Assembly (NCBI GenBank): GCA_964651475.1
Contig: CAZYXV010000007.1
Location: 90,552-154,551 of the forward strand
Origin: JBGSMF01 sp964651475
Lineage (GTDB): Bacteria; Chloroflexota; Anaerolineae; Fen-1058
DNA length: 64,000 bases
Direction of reading: 5' to 3'
Below are positions 27,400 to 37,335 of this stretch, piece by piece. The translations under genes and the position numbers were made by a program. The notes below the pieces were generated by a model. That model saw nothing but the letters and a program-made list of their open reading frames with translations. It ran no database searches and had not been told where the DNA came from. Each line of letters starts with the position of its first letter. Position 1 is the stretch's first letter.

Positions 27400-30060
27400 A
27401 TGAAGAGTTCGTGGAACAAATCGTGGCCAATCACCCTGGCCATCATGTTGGGCATGGTTGCTCTGGTAATCATGCTGGTTGGCATGGCGTCTCCGCCGGC
27501 TACTCAGGCGGCCAGCCTCTCGCTGAACGGCTCGTCCAAAAACGTCGAGCCGCCCCTCATCCAGCCTGGTCACCTGGTCACCTACACCATCGTCCTGAGC
27601 AACGACGCCTCCACGCCCATCACCGCCACCGTCGTAGATTACAGCCCGCCGGGGATGACGTACATCACCGGCACCCTGCCCGGCACACTGTGGGGCATTT
27701 CCACAGACGTGCTCACATGGACAGGCCGCCTCAACGCCTACCAGGTCGTCACCATCACCTTTCGGGGTCAGGCCGATAGCGGCCTGAGCGACGGCACACA
27801 CATCACCAACACCGCCGCCATCAGCGACGGCCTCAACCAACTCGAACGCAGCGCCACCGTCGTCATTGACACCCAAGCTCCCAGCCTGATGTTCGAAAGC
27901 CCGCAGTTGGGCGAGGTCATCACCTCCGCCACCGTCACCGCCTCCGGCCTGGCCTGGGATGCCGGCCAGTCGCCCTTCCCGCCTTCGCCCGTCCTCAATC
28001 CCATCAACAACAACGGCGGCGGTTACTACTTTGTCACCTGGAGCGCCACCGAGGCCGGCGCGCTCTACCTGCTCGAAGAAGACACTAGCCTGACCTTTCC
28101 TGATCCCAGTATCCCCTACTCCGGCACCGACACCACCACCCCACTTCTGGTCAGAGGCGCCGGCACCTACTACTATCGCGTCAAGGCCATCACCACCCAG
28201 GGCGCCAGCCCGTGGAGCAATGTCGTCTCGGCCACCGTCACCACCCTGGACGCCGCTTACGACACTCGCCTGCTCGCCTCCACCCAACTCACCAGCACGC
28301 TCAGCAGCGTGTGGGTGCAGATTGATAGCTCACCCTGGTTCCAGGCCAGCGGCACCCTGCACTGGACCTACCAGTTCCCACTCCCCACAAGCGACTATGC
28401 CGCCCACACCCTCCGCGCCTATGCACGCGACATCGCCGGCAACACCAGCCCCACCGCCACCCTGACCTTTTTCGCCGACCGCCTGGCCCCCTCTACCACC
28501 ATCACCAACTTGGCCCAAAACCAAGAAATCGGCGGCCAATACATTATCCGCGGGACCACCGGCAGCGACGGCTCTGGCATTGCCCAAGTGATCATCGAAA
28601 TTGACGACGGCGCGACCACCTTGCGCCCCACCGCCACCGGCACCACTACCTGGAGCTACACATGGTCGCCTGTGGGCGTCCAGAAACCCTATACCATCAC
28701 TGCTTATGCCATTGACGGGGTGGGCAATGTAGGGGATCGCAGTACGAGCTATAGCGTCATCGCCGGCTATTCCAAGCTCTATCTTCCTCTCATCTATAAA
28801 CGTTACCCGCCTGTTCCAGGCAAGCCAGTGATAACAATCAGCAACCCCGAATACGACGGCGACTATACAGTGACATGGACCGCGGCCGACTTGGCCGCCA
28901 CCTACGAATTGCAAGAAGACGACAATGGCAGCTTTACGTCGCCGCAAAATATTGCCTTCTCGCCTTCCAGCGGCACCCAGGCCGGCATCACAGGCCGGAT
29001 ATGCAGCGCCGCAGTCGTCTCGTGCGCGTATTACTATCGCGTCCGGGGGCACAATACGCTTCCCAGCGGCGGCTATGGCCCGTGGAGCGACCCTGTAGCG
29101 GCCACCATTTACAATATCCCCAGCGCCCCCGTCTTGAACGCAATCAGCAACGACGACCAGGACGGTACCTACAACGTAACCTGGAGCGCGAGCACGGCTG
29201 CCGAAAGATACGTTTTGCAAGAAGCCAACAACAGCAGCTTTAGTCCGCTGCTGGCGGAATATGACACCGGGCTTGCACTCACCCAATCATTCACCAACAA
29301 GGCCGATGGCACCTATTACTATCGCGTCCGAGCTGTAAACCCCCGCGCCAGCGCCGAAAGCAACGTGGTATCAACCGTCGTGGAGGCCGGTTATTACGAC
29401 GACTTTACCGATTCGTCCACCGGCTGGTCTATCCGACGCAGCGACGACGCCATTGACAAATCGAGTGATTTCAAGACCAAGTACTTGGACGGTTATCTCT
29501 ATACCTTGCTGAAAGGCAGATATGACTTTTCGGTCACTTCGCCGATGGTGAAAGCGCCCGCGCCGCCCTATACCATTAAAACAGTCGTCAAAGTTGTTGA
29601 CGACACGATTGACGGTATTGACTATTGGCCCAAAGACGGCGAAACGTATGGGATCGTTTTTGGCGGCAACAGCGGCACCCCTTGCCCGGCTGACCGCGAC
29701 ACGCCCAAGGGGACGGGCTGCATGTCACATTACTATCGCCTGCTCGTCGTGTGGAGCGCCAGCACACCTACCTCCTTCGGGTGGAGCCTGAAGCGCATAG
29801 ACTATCACGACCCTGATAACGACGGCAAAGGCACCGGCGACAAACTGCTGGAAGGGAACGCTGGCGTAAGCAACATCAACAACGCCCACGAATGGAAAAT
29901 CAAGGTCACCAGCTCAAAAATATCCGTTTACCTCAACGACGACCTTTTGGGCGAGGCAGAAGACACCAAGTATATTAACGACCCTTACTTTGGCCTCTTT
30001 GCCGCCTCACCTCAATATGGCGGTGTAGGATACAGGTGGAGCTGGTTCAAGATCGAATAG
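27400..30060 (+). CDS. Secreted multi-domain protein: DUF11-like, FN3/Ig-like, LamG-like
   Basis: 886 residues from ATG 27400 with AAGGAG 8 bases upstream. Signal peptide is about 1-38. Then: a DUF11-type domain (about 45-150; SNDASTPITATVVDYSPPGM), an FN3-like domain (about 195-285), Ig-like bacterial domains (about 290-455), the motif KLYLPLIYKR near 463-472, two FN3-like domains (about 475-655), and a jelly-roll/laminin-G-like domain (about 660-886; GIVFGGNSGTPCP). There is no enzymatic motif; a surface adhesin or carbohydrate-binding role is inferred. Residues ~28-363 are nearly identical to the next gene. Three such genes are consecutive, downstream of the glycosyltransferases, and may be their acceptors. 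Confidence 0.82.
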   Translation: MKSSWNKSWPITLAIMLGMVALVIMLVGMASPPATQAASLSLNGSSKNVEPPLIQPGHLVTYTIVLSNDASTPITATVVDYSPPGMTYITGTLPGTLWGISTDVLTWTGRLNAYQVVTITFRGQADSGLSDGTHITNTAAISDGLNQLERSATVVIDTQAPSLMFESPQLGEVITSATVTASGLAWDAGQSPFPPSPVLNPINNNGGGYYFVTWSATEAGALYLLEEDTSLTFPDPSIPYSGTDTTTPLLVRGAGTYYYRVKAITTQGASPWSNVVSATVTTLDAAYDTRLLASTQLTSTLSSVWVQIDSSPWFQASGTLHWTYQFPLPTSDYAAHTLRAYARDIAGNTSPTATLTFFADRLAPSTTITNLAQNQEIGGQYIIRGTTGSDGSGIAQVIIEIDDGATTLRPTATGTTTWSYTWSPVGVQKPYTITAYAIDGVGNVGDRSTSYSVIAGYSKLYLPLIYKRYPPVPGKPVITISNPEYDGDYTVTWTAADLAATYELQEDDNGSFTSPQNIAFSPSSGTQAGITGRICSAAVVSCAYYYRVRGHNTLPSGGYGPWSDPVAATIYNIPSAPVLNAISNDDQDGTYNVTWSASTAAERYVLQEANNSSFSPLLAEYDTGLALTQSFTNKADGTYYYRVRAVNPRASAESNVVSTVVEAGYYDDFTDSSTGWSIRRSDDAIDKSSDFKTKYLDGYLYTLLKGRYDFSVTSPMVKAPAPPYTIKTVVKVVDDTIDGIDYWPKDGETYGIVFGGNSGTPCPADRDTPKGTGCMSHYYRLLVVWSASTPTSFGWSLKRIDYHDPDNDGKGTGDKLLEGNAGVSNINNAHEWKIKVTSSKISVYLNDDLLGEAEDTKYINDPYFGLFAASPQYGGVGYRWSWFKIE
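27481..28487 (+). repeat. 1007-bp segmental duplication, copy A
   Basis: Matches 30212-31218 with one mismatch seen (G at 28448, A at 31179; Ser to Asn). Flanks diverge abruptly on both sides. The offset between copies is 2731 bp. Confidence 0.93.
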
Positions 30061-30068
30061 TATATTGC

Positions 30069-30112
30069 ATTTTCTTTCCCCTCTCCCTGCAAAGCGAGGG
30101 GGGAAAGAAAAT
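30069..30112. other. Intergenic hairpin between duplicated genes
   Basis: ATTTTCTTTCCCCTC (from 30069) pairs with GAGGGGGGAAAGAAAAT (to 30112) around a ~12-base loop. There is no following T-run. It may be an RNA-stabilising or attenuating structure, or a mobile palindrome. Confidence 0.5.
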
Positions 30113-30130
30113 CTGGAAAGCGCGCTTTTA

Positions 30131-32800
30131 ATGGACCGGAAATTCAGAAAGAGGTTATATTGGTTAATGGCAATTGCCTTGGGACTGGCTGCCGCCGCGA
30201 TTGTGCAGGCAGGCATGGCGTCTCCGCCGGCTACTCAGGCGGCCAGCCTCTCGCTGAACGGCTCGTCCAAAAACGTCGAGCCGCCCCTCATCCAGCCTGG
30301 TCACCTGGTCACCTACACCATCGTCCTGAGCAACGACGCCTCCACGCCCATCACCGCCACCGTCGTAGATTACAGCCCGCCGGGGATGACGTACATCACC
30401 GGCACCCTGCCCGGCACACTGTGGGGCATTTCCACAGACGTGCTCACATGGACAGGCCGCCTCAACGCCTACCAGGTCGTCACCATCACCTTTCGGGGTC
30501 AGGCCGATAGCGGCCTGAGCGACGGCACACACATCACCAACACCGCCGCCATCAGCGACGGCCTCAACCAACTCGAACGCAGCGCCACCGTCGTCATTGA
30601 CACCCAAGCTCCCAGCCTGATGTTCGAAAGCCCGCAGTTGGGCGAGGTCATCACCTCCGCCACCGTCACCGCCTCCGGCCTGGCCTGGGATGCCGGCCAG
30701 TCGCCCTTCCCGCCTTCGCCCGTCCTCAATCCCATCAACAACAACGGCGGCGGTTACTACTTTGTCACCTGGAGCGCCACCGAGGCCGGCGCGCTCTACC
30801 TGCTCGAAGAAGACACTAGCCTGACCTTTCCTGATCCCAGTATCCCCTACTCCGGCACCGACACCACCACCCCACTTCTGGTCAGAGGCGCCGGCACCTA
30901 CTACTATCGCGTCAAGGCCATCACCACCCAGGGCGCCAGCCCGTGGAGCAATGTCGTCTCGGCCACCGTCACCACCCTGGACGCCGCTTACGACACTCGC
31001 CTGCTCGCCTCCACCCAACTCACCAGCACGCTCAGCAGCGTGTGGGTGCAGATTGATAGCTCACCCTGGTTCCAGGCCAGCGGCACCCTGCACTGGACCT
31101 ACCAGTTCCCACTCCCCACAAGCGACTATGCCGCCCACACCCTCCGCGCCTATGCACGCGACATCGCCGGCAACACCAACCCCACCGCCACCCTGACCTT
31201 TTTCGCCGACCGCCTGGCGCCGCTCACCACCATCACCAATTTGACTCAGAGCCAAATCATCCACGGCCCGTATATCATTCAAGGCAATGTTGGAATTGAC
31301 GCCTCTGGTGTGAAGCGAGTAATCGTCAGAATTGACGATGGCGCCGTCTCACTGGATTATACCGCCACAGGCACCCTGACGTGGAACTATGCCTGGTCGC
31401 CTGTAGGCGCCTTCAAGCCATATACCATCACGGCTTTTGCCATAGACGGCGTGGGCAACGTGGGGGCATCCAGCGCAAGTTACCAGGTTTCCGCCGGCCA
31501 TTACCAGGTCTATCTCCCTACAGTTATGAAACGATGGCCGCCGGTTCCCTTCGCGCCCAATCTCGGCGCGAGCAGTGTGGACAGCAGCGGCGCTTTTACG
31601 CTCACGTGGTCGTATCCCAATAGCAACATTCCTGTGGTCACCTATACGTTGCAAGAAGCCGCCGACGCCGTGTTTAAGACTGATGCCCGAAATTACTATC
31701 CAGGGACCGGGACGGTTTTCAAGATCGTCCACAATCCCACCGGCCTATATTACTACCGCGTGCAGGGCAACAATAGCTATGGGGGCGGCGATTGGAGCAA
31801 TATAGTCTCTGTCACCGTCGCGCCGGATACGCCCGTATTGCAGCCCATCAACAATCCCGATCAGCTTGTGCCCTACGTCATTTCTTGGACGACCAGCGCA
31901 TCGGCCGAGTATTACGTGTTGGAAGAAGCCAGCACGAGCAATTTTACAGACACGAACGCCATTTACAACGGCAGCGCCATATCGCATACTGTATCCAGCC
32001 AGGGTAACGGCGTGTACTTTTACCGCGTCAAAGCCTTCGCGCCGCCTGTTTCCAGCCAGTGGAGCAACGTCGTATCTACCACCGTCAAGTCATTTGCGTT
32101 CCACGACGATTTCAACGACCCCAGCACAGGCTGGACGGTACGGCGCACCAGCTCACCCACCCTGACCCTGGCCACGACGCGCTACGTCAACGGGACGCTG
32201 CGCACGGGATTAGACGACAAGTTTGATTCGGCCATCTTTTCTCCCCTGCTCCCCGCGCCAAGCACGCCCTATCGCATTCGCATGAGAACGCGCATCATCA
32301 ATACAGCCAACCAGACGTCTTATGGCATCATCTTTGGCGGCAATAGCGGCGAGCCTTGCCCTAATGACCGCAGCAACGCCGGAGAGCCGGGCGGCTGCTT
32401 TTTTCATCACTATCGCATAAACGTGGTTTGGGGGGGAGATTATCTCAGAGGCGACGCCAAACGCATAGACTATCACGAAGCAGACAAGGGCAAGGGGCGC
32501 GGCGTCAAGCTCATGTTTTTTGAATACCTCGATGGTGTAACCGTTCACGACGCGTGGAACGATTGGGAAATACGCGTTTACGAGGACGGCTTTTCGCTTT
32601 ACGTCAACGGTCACAAGCTGGACAGCACGACAGATACAAGGTACATTCACGATCCTCTGTATGGCATGTTCATCTCGACTGGCGAATACAATCACGCCCT
32701 GTTTGAAAACGATTATTTTTACGTCGAGCCGCTGCCGGCCGCCTCTATGCTAGAAGGAGGCTCGGAGGACATGGCACAACCGGCATTACACAGCCGTTAA
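30131..32800 (+). CDS. Secreted multi-domain protein, paralogue of the 27400 product
   Basis: 889 residues from ATG 30131; an upstream TTG extension runs through the intergenic hairpin and is rejected. Signal peptide (about 1-39) differs from that of the previous gene. Residues ~28-363 are then the same DUF11-like/FN3/Ig-like block, almost identical in DNA. The second half is only moderately similar: QVYLPTVMKR near 470, two FN3-like domains, and a laminin-G-like domain (FHDDFNDPSTGWTVRR ... GIIFGGNSGEPCP). That C-terminal domain is closer to the third protein than to the first, so the gene looks like a mosaic. No catalytic motif seen. Confidence 0.82.
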   Translation: MDRKFRKRLYWLMAIALGLAAAAIVQAGMASPPATQAASLSLNGSSKNVEPPLIQPGHLVTYTIVLSNDASTPITATVVDYSPPGMTYITGTLPGTLWGISTDVLTWTGRLNAYQVVTITFRGQADSGLSDGTHITNTAAISDGLNQLERSATVVIDTQAPSLMFESPQLGEVITSATVTASGLAWDAGQSPFPPSPVLNPINNNGGGYYFVTWSATEAGALYLLEEDTSLTFPDPSIPYSGTDTTTPLLVRGAGTYYYRVKAITTQGASPWSNVVSATVTTLDAAYDTRLLASTQLTSTLSSVWVQIDSSPWFQASGTLHWTYQFPLPTSDYAAHTLRAYARDIAGNTNPTATLTFFADRLAPLTTITNLTQSQIIHGPYIIQGNVGIDASGVKRVIVRIDDGAVSLDYTATGTLTWNYAWSPVGAFKPYTITAFAIDGVGNVGASSASYQVSAGHYQVYLPTVMKRWPPVPFAPNLGASSVDSSGAFTLTWSYPNSNIPVVTYTLQEAADAVFKTDARNYYPGTGTVFKIVHNPTGLYYYRVQGNNSYGGGDWSNIVSVTVAPDTPVLQPINNPDQLVPYVISWTTSASAEYYVLEEASTSNFTDTNAIYNGSAISHTVSSQGNGVYFYRVKAFAPPVSSQWSNVVSTTVKSFAFHDDFNDPSTGWTVRRTSSPTLTLATTRYVNGTLRTGLDDKFDSAIFSPLLPAPSTPYRIRMRTRIINTANQTSYGIIFGGNSGEPCPNDRSNAGEPGGCFFHHYRINVVWGGDYLRGDAKRIDYHEADKGKGRGVKLMFFEYLDGVTVHDAWNDWEIRVYEDGFSLYVNGHKLDSTTDTRYIHDPLYGMFISTGEYNHALFENDYFYVEPLPAASMLEGGSEDMAQPALHSR
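30212..31218 (+). repeat. 1007-bp segmental duplication, copy B
   Basis: Partner of 27481-28487. Start and end are defined by abrupt loss of identity, inside the signal-peptide region and inside the third domain respectively. Confidence 0.93.
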
Positions 32801-32822
32801 ATTTTTTCATTGGAAGGAGAAT

Positions 32823-34832
32823 ATGAATACACCCGTTGTACGCTCACTATTTCGTTTTGCCCGGTACGTTCTACCCTGGGGACTGGCGCTTGGGCTGGTC
32901 CTCGTCGTCACGCAAAGCATTGCCACTGGAGCTCCCCCCTCCGCGCCAGTCAGAGCCGGGCTGGCAAACTGGCAAGGCGCCGCCGTATGGAATTTTGACA
33001 ACGCCGCCGACCTTGACGAGTGGCAACTCGACGATCGCAGCGGCGACGATGGGGGCACGTTTTTGGGTTACGTGTGGGCTGAAGAATCCTACACGCACAC
33101 CACTGGCGCGCAGAGCGTGTGGCCGCTGGGCAATTTGCTGACGGCCACCGCGAGCCTCACTTATCCCAACAATCTTGACGCATGGATGATTTATTCGTTC
33201 ACCGTGGGGCTGCCTGGCACTACCGGCGTGATCCCCTCTGGTCAATGGGCCACGCGCCTGACGTTCGACTGGTGGCTGGACGCCGCGCCCGGCGACGAGC
33301 TGGCGCTGTTGGCGTCTACCAACGGCATCACGTTCACGTCCGTGTGGACTCAAAGCGGCGGTCAGGGTGGATGGCAACTCGACGAAACGGCCTCTTTGAC
33401 GCCCAAAGGGTACAGCGGCGTGTATTACATTGCCTTCCGCTTCCAGAGCAACGACGACGGACAGTCTGGCGTGGGGACTTTTATTGACCACGTGCGGCTC
33501 GAATACAATCGCGAATACCTGGTATACCTGCCGATTATACTCGATCGCTATCCGCCGGTGCCGGCGAAGGTTGCCCTGAACGACATTGCCAACGACGACT
33601 ATGACGGCGAGTATCAGCTAACGTGGAACGCAGCCGAACTGGCTCAAACCTACGTCGTGCAAGAAGACGACAATCCCGATTTTGATTCGCCCGACTCGTT
33701 TGAGCAAGCCGCGCTCACTCGGGACATCACCGGCAAGTCGAGCGGCACATTCTATCAGACCTATTATTACCGCGTCAGGGGACGCAACACGCTCGCCAAC
33801 GGCGGCGATGGCCCGTGGAGCAATGTCGCATCGGCCACCGTCTATGCCATGCCTGGCGCCACTATATTGGACGCTATCAACAATCCTGATCAATCGCCAG
33901 CCTATACCATCTCGTGGCAGCCCGGCGCGGCGGCCGCCTCTTATGTGCTGGAAGAAGCCACCACGTCCAATTTCACCGACGCCATCTCGTACACTGCCAC
34001 AACTCTATCCTATACAGTATCTGGCAAGGAGGCCGGCGCATATTTCTATCGCGTCCGCTCGGTCAATCCGCGCGCGGCCAGCGCGTGGAGCAATATCGTC
34101 TCCACGACAGTCGCCGTAACGGGATTTCACGATTCTTTTGACGACCCGTCCTCCGGCTGGACGGTGCGCCGGACCAGTTCGCCCAATCTTGCCCTGGCCA
34201 CTGCCACGTATCTCAGCGGCACGCTCCGAACCGGGCTAGATGACAAGTTTGACTTTGCGCTGTTTTCGCCGATGGTCGCCGCGCCGCCCACGCCTTATCG
34301 CATCCGCATGGCCACGCGCACCATCAACACCGCTAACCTCACTGCTTACGGCATCTTTTTCGGCGGCGCCCATGGAACGCCTTGCCCGGTTGACCGCAGC
34401 GTGGGTGGAGATCCAAACGGATGCCTGTACAGCTATTACCGTATAAATGTTATCTGGGGCGGCTTTTTGCGGTTCGGCGTGAAACGAATTGATTATCACG
34501 AACCGACCAAGGGCGAAGGGCGCGGCGCCAAGCTGGTGGATTACACCGACCTCTCCGAGTACACCAGCGACAACGGCGGGAATGCGTGGGAAATCAGGGT
34601 ATACGACGATGGATTTTCCATCTACGTCAACGACGTGCTGGTGGGATGGAGCGACGATACGACATACATCCACCGGCCCTACTTTGGTATATTCGTCTCG
34701 ACCGACGAATACAACCACGCCCTGTTTGAACACAAATACTTTGACGTCGAACCGCTGCCGGCCGGCAGCGCGCTGCCCACACACGGCACGCTCGCGCCTG
34801 GCGCAACAAACTGGTATCTGCCGCTGCCATAG
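32823..34832 (+). CDS. Secreted jelly-roll/FN3/LamG-like protein
   Basis: 669 residues from ATG 32823, with GGAAGGAG just upstream. Signal peptide is about 1-38. The N-terminal domain (about 55-230; VWNFDNAADLDEWQL, FDWWLDAAPGDELALL) is a different beta-jelly-roll from that in the two preceding genes. Next come EYLVYLPIILDRYPPVP near 236-252, two FN3-like domains (about 255-435), and a laminin-G-like domain (about 437-645) closely related to that of the 30131 protein. It ends in NWYLPLP, echoing the YLPLI motif found internally. Likely cell-surface or released; no enzyme motif. Confidence 0.82.
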   Translation: MNTPVVRSLFRFARYVLPWGLALGLVLVVTQSIATGAPPSAPVRAGLANWQGAAVWNFDNAADLDEWQLDDRSGDDGGTFLGYVWAEESYTHTTGAQSVWPLGNLLTATASLTYPNNLDAWMIYSFTVGLPGTTGVIPSGQWATRLTFDWWLDAAPGDELALLASTNGITFTSVWTQSGGQGGWQLDETASLTPKGYSGVYYIAFRFQSNDDGQSGVGTFIDHVRLEYNREYLVYLPIILDRYPPVPAKVALNDIANDDYDGEYQLTWNAAELAQTYVVQEDDNPDFDSPDSFEQAALTRDITGKSSGTFYQTYYYRVRGRNTLANGGDGPWSNVASATVYAMPGATILDAINNPDQSPAYTISWQPGAAAASYVLEEATTSNFTDAISYTATTLSYTVSGKEAGAYFYRVRSVNPRAASAWSNIVSTTVAVTGFHDSFDDPSSGWTVRRTSSPNLALATATYLSGTLRTGLDDKFDFALFSPMVAAPPTPYRIRMATRTINTANLTAYGIFFGGAHGTPCPVDRSVGGDPNGCLYSYYRINVIWGGFLRFGVKRIDYHEPTKGEGRGAKLVDYTDLSEYTSDNGGNAWEIRVYDDGFSIYVNDVLVGWSDDTTYIHRPYFGIFVSTDEYNHALFEHKYFDVEPLPAGSALPTHGTLAPGATNWYLPLP

Positions 34833-34840
34833 AACGTAAA

Positions 34841-34875
34841 GCGCCCTCCCAGGCCGGCCGGGTCTGGGAGGGCGC
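34841..34875 (+). terminator. GC-rich hairpin after the secreted-protein genes
   Basis: GCGCCCTCCCAG (34841-34852) pairs with CTGGGAGGGCGC (34864-34875). No clear T-run follows, so it is a possible rather than typical intrinsic terminator. Confidence 0.55.
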
Positions 34876-34904
34876 ATCTCACGTCAACTGACATCGGGGT
34901 TAGG

Positions 34905-37238
34905 TTGAACACTCTGCTCACCGCGCGCCCGCACAAACACAACCAACACGAGTATATCCTCGCAGCCGTTGGCCTGGCCGTTGCCGCCCTGCTTTTCTTT
35001 TGGGAGCCGCTCTTTACCTGGCCGGCAGACAGCGTCTTGGCCGGCGGCGATATAGCCGCCATGTTCGCGCCGTGGCAAACCTTTATTTTCGACTCGCTGC
35101 GGCAATACGGCGAGCTGCCACTGTGGAATCCCTACCTGTTTGGCGGAACGCCCTTTGCCGCCAATCCCCAACCCCTGATGTTTTATCCATTCACGTACCT
35201 GGGGATGCTCATGCCGCTCGTCCGCGCCATGGCGCTGACGTTAGCCATCCACGCCTGGCTGGGGGGAATGGGGATGTACGGCTGGCTGCGCTCGCTTGGC
35301 GCCACCCACGCTGGCGCTTTCCTGGCTGGCGCGGCGTTTGCCTTCACAGGTGAATTTGCGCTGCGCATCGGCGTGGGGCATTACGGCATCGCGCTGCAAC
35401 TGGCCTGGTGGCCGCTTTCGTTTTGGGCGCTGCAAGCGGCCTTTAATCGCGCATCGTGGCGACGGGCGATTCTGGGCGGCGCGCCGCCGGCCATGGGATT
35501 GCTTTCGGGCCACATTGCCACGTGCTTGCTGCTTTACGTTGCGCTAAGCGCGTATACCCTCTCCGAAGCCATCGCCGCCTACGCCGCCGGGCGTCAATGG
35601 CGCGCCGGGGCGCGCACGTTGGGGCTGGCCGGCGCCGCCCTCGCGACGAGTTTTGCGCTGGCCGCCGTGCAATACCTGCCGCTGTACAACTTTAGCCAGC
35701 TTTCAGTGCGCGCCGCCTCGCCCTCGCTTGATTTTTCGTCGCGTTTTTCCATGCCCATCGGCCACCTGGTCACGCTGCTCGTGCCCAACTTTTTCGGTGA
35801 GGTGATCCGCACGGGTTATTGGAGCGTGGAAGGGTACGAAGAGTTTACGTATTACGCCGGAGTGCTCGTCGTTCTCATGGCTGTCGTCGGAGTCCGGCTG
35901 GCGCGCCAGCAGCGCCGCCTGCTGTCTTTTTTGGTCATCGCCGCGGGGGCGCTGCTTTTGCAACTGGGGCCAGATGGCGTGTTGTTTGTGCTCTTTTACC
36001 GCTTTGTGCCGGGTTTCGCCCTGACGCGCGCGCCGGGGCGCGCTGGCCTGATTTACCTCTTTGCCATCGTTACCGCGGCGGGATTGGCGTGGAGCGAGCT
36101 TGAACGCGCACCCCACGATGTGTCACAGCGCCTTTTAAGCGTGTTCAACAAAACATTCGTCTGGGTGATTTCAACGCTCGTGATGGGGGCCATCCTCCTA
36201 TCCTTCATCTTGTACGCCGCGCTCAAGCCGGCCGAAACAGCCTGGACGTGGCACCTGGGCGGGCAGCTCACACAATTTCTCGTCTTGTTTTGGGCCGCCT
36301 TGGGCCTGTTTGCTATCTGGCGCCATCGCGGCCTGTCTCAGCGCGCCATCAATGTGCTGGCCGTTGCAATCGTGCTGTTCGATTTGTGGTCTTATGGCCT
36401 CAAAAACATTCGCCCCGGCTCCAATCCCCTGGTCCCGGCCTGGCAAATTGTCGCCGATTTTATACAGGGCAGAGCGAGCCATCGCGTTGCCGCAGAAGAG
36501 CTGGATATCTTTCAACTCAACGGCGCGCTGGCCTCTCGCACCCGGAGCCATTATGGTTACGACCCGCTGGTGCTGACACATTATCAAACCTTGCTGAATT
36601 CCGCGCCCAACTATTTTGACCGCGTGTACGACCTCTTGAACGTCAAATACGTCATCACCCGCAACCGCATTGACTTTGAAAAGCCCGGCCCCCGCTTTAA
36701 AATCATTGTAGATACGGACCAGCTCAAAATTTACAGGCGCCCAGGCCCCCTGCCGCGCGCGTTCATCGTACACGATGCAAAAATAGAGCCGGACGACAAG
36801 CAGGCATTGGCGTTCTTGCACGCCGAGGGCGTCGAAATCAGCCGCACTGTGACGCTGCCCGCATCCCCTCCCTGCTCGCTCGAAACGGCCACGTCCGCCG
36901 CCGAGGAAACGGCAGACGTTGTCGGCGAATCGCCCAATCACCTGGAGCTAACAACGCAATCGAACGGAGCGGGGCTGCTGGTTTTGAGCGAGGTAGACTA
37001 TGCCGGCTGGCGTGCCAGCGTAGACGGGCAGCCCACCCCCGTGCTGCGCGTTGATACGGCCTTGCGCGCTGTGTGCTTGCCGGCCGGCGCTCACTCTGTG
37101 CGTTTCGACTTTCAGCCGCCCGACGTGACGATCGGCGCGATCATTTCGTGCCTGGCGCTGAGTGTGGTGATTGGCGCAGGCGCCACCGGATTCTTTTCAT
37201 CCAGGCGCAAAAATGCTCCTCTGCCCCTGGGCGACTAA
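34905..37238 (+). CDS. YfhO-like polytopic membrane protein
   Basis: 777 residues from TTG 34905; no ATG occurs before the first helix (about 18-37). The motif ADSVLAGGDIAAMFAPWQTF near 40-59, then LPLWNPYLFGGTPFAANPQP near 72-91, is characteristic of the YfhO family of GT-C-fold membrane proteins. In Bacillus, YfhO acts on lipoteichoic acid glycosylation. About twelve helices run to residue ~500. The extracytoplasmic tail contains ALRAVCLPAGAHSVRFDFQP near 723-742, before a last helix and the basic tail SSRRKN. It probably belongs functionally with the upstream glycosyltransferases, though a hairpin separates it from the secreted genes. Confidence 0.83.
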   Translation: MNTLLTARPHKHNQHEYILAAVGLAVAALLFFWEPLFTWPADSVLAGGDIAAMFAPWQTFIFDSLRQYGELPLWNPYLFGGTPFAANPQPLMFYPFTYLGMLMPLVRAMALTLAIHAWLGGMGMYGWLRSLGATHAGAFLAGAAFAFTGEFALRIGVGHYGIALQLAWWPLSFWALQAAFNRASWRRAILGGAPPAMGLLSGHIATCLLLYVALSAYTLSEAIAAYAAGRQWRAGARTLGLAGAALATSFALAAVQYLPLYNFSQLSVRAASPSLDFSSRFSMPIGHLVTLLVPNFFGEVIRTGYWSVEGYEEFTYYAGVLVVLMAVVGVRLARQQRRLLSFLVIAAGALLLQLGPDGVLFVLFYRFVPGFALTRAPGRAGLIYLFAIVTAAGLAWSELERAPHDVSQRLLSVFNKTFVWVISTLVMGAILLSFILYAALKPAETAWTWHLGGQLTQFLVLFWAALGLFAIWRHRGLSQRAINVLAVAIVLFDLWSYGLKNIRPGSNPLVPAWQIVADFIQGRASHRVAAEELDIFQLNGALASRTRSHYGYDPLVLTHYQTLLNSAPNYFDRVYDLLNVKYVITRNRIDFEKPGPRFKIIVDTDQLKIYRRPGPLPRAFIVHDAKIEPDDKQALAFLHAEGVEISRTVTLPASPPCSLETATSAAEETADVVGESPNHLELTTQSNGAGLLVLSEVDYAGWRASVDGQPTPVLRVDTALRAVCLPAGAHSVRFDFQPPDVTIGAIISCLALSVVIGAGATGFFSSRRKNAPLPLGD

Positions 37239-37254
37239 TGCCTGCTTCGAAAAT

Positions 37255-37274
37255 GTCCCGAACAAGTTCGGGAC
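37255..37274. terminator. Perfect hairpin between convergent genes
   Basis: GTCCCGAAC and GTTCGGGAC form a perfect 9-bp stem with a two-base AA spacer, in the 97-bp gap between convergent genes. No T-run, so bidirectional terminator function is tentative. Confidence 0.5.
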
Positions 37275-37335
37275 TCCAGAGTCCTCAACTTGTTAAGGCA
37301 CTGTCAGCATTGGTGGAGAACACTGTTCATGTCGC

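Noticed and set aside
27268..31018. Long minus-strand Gly/Val-rich frames opposite the secreted proteins
   Set aside because: They are antisense shadows produced by the codon bias of Thr/Ser/Ala-rich domains, and occur twice only because the underlying segment is duplicated.
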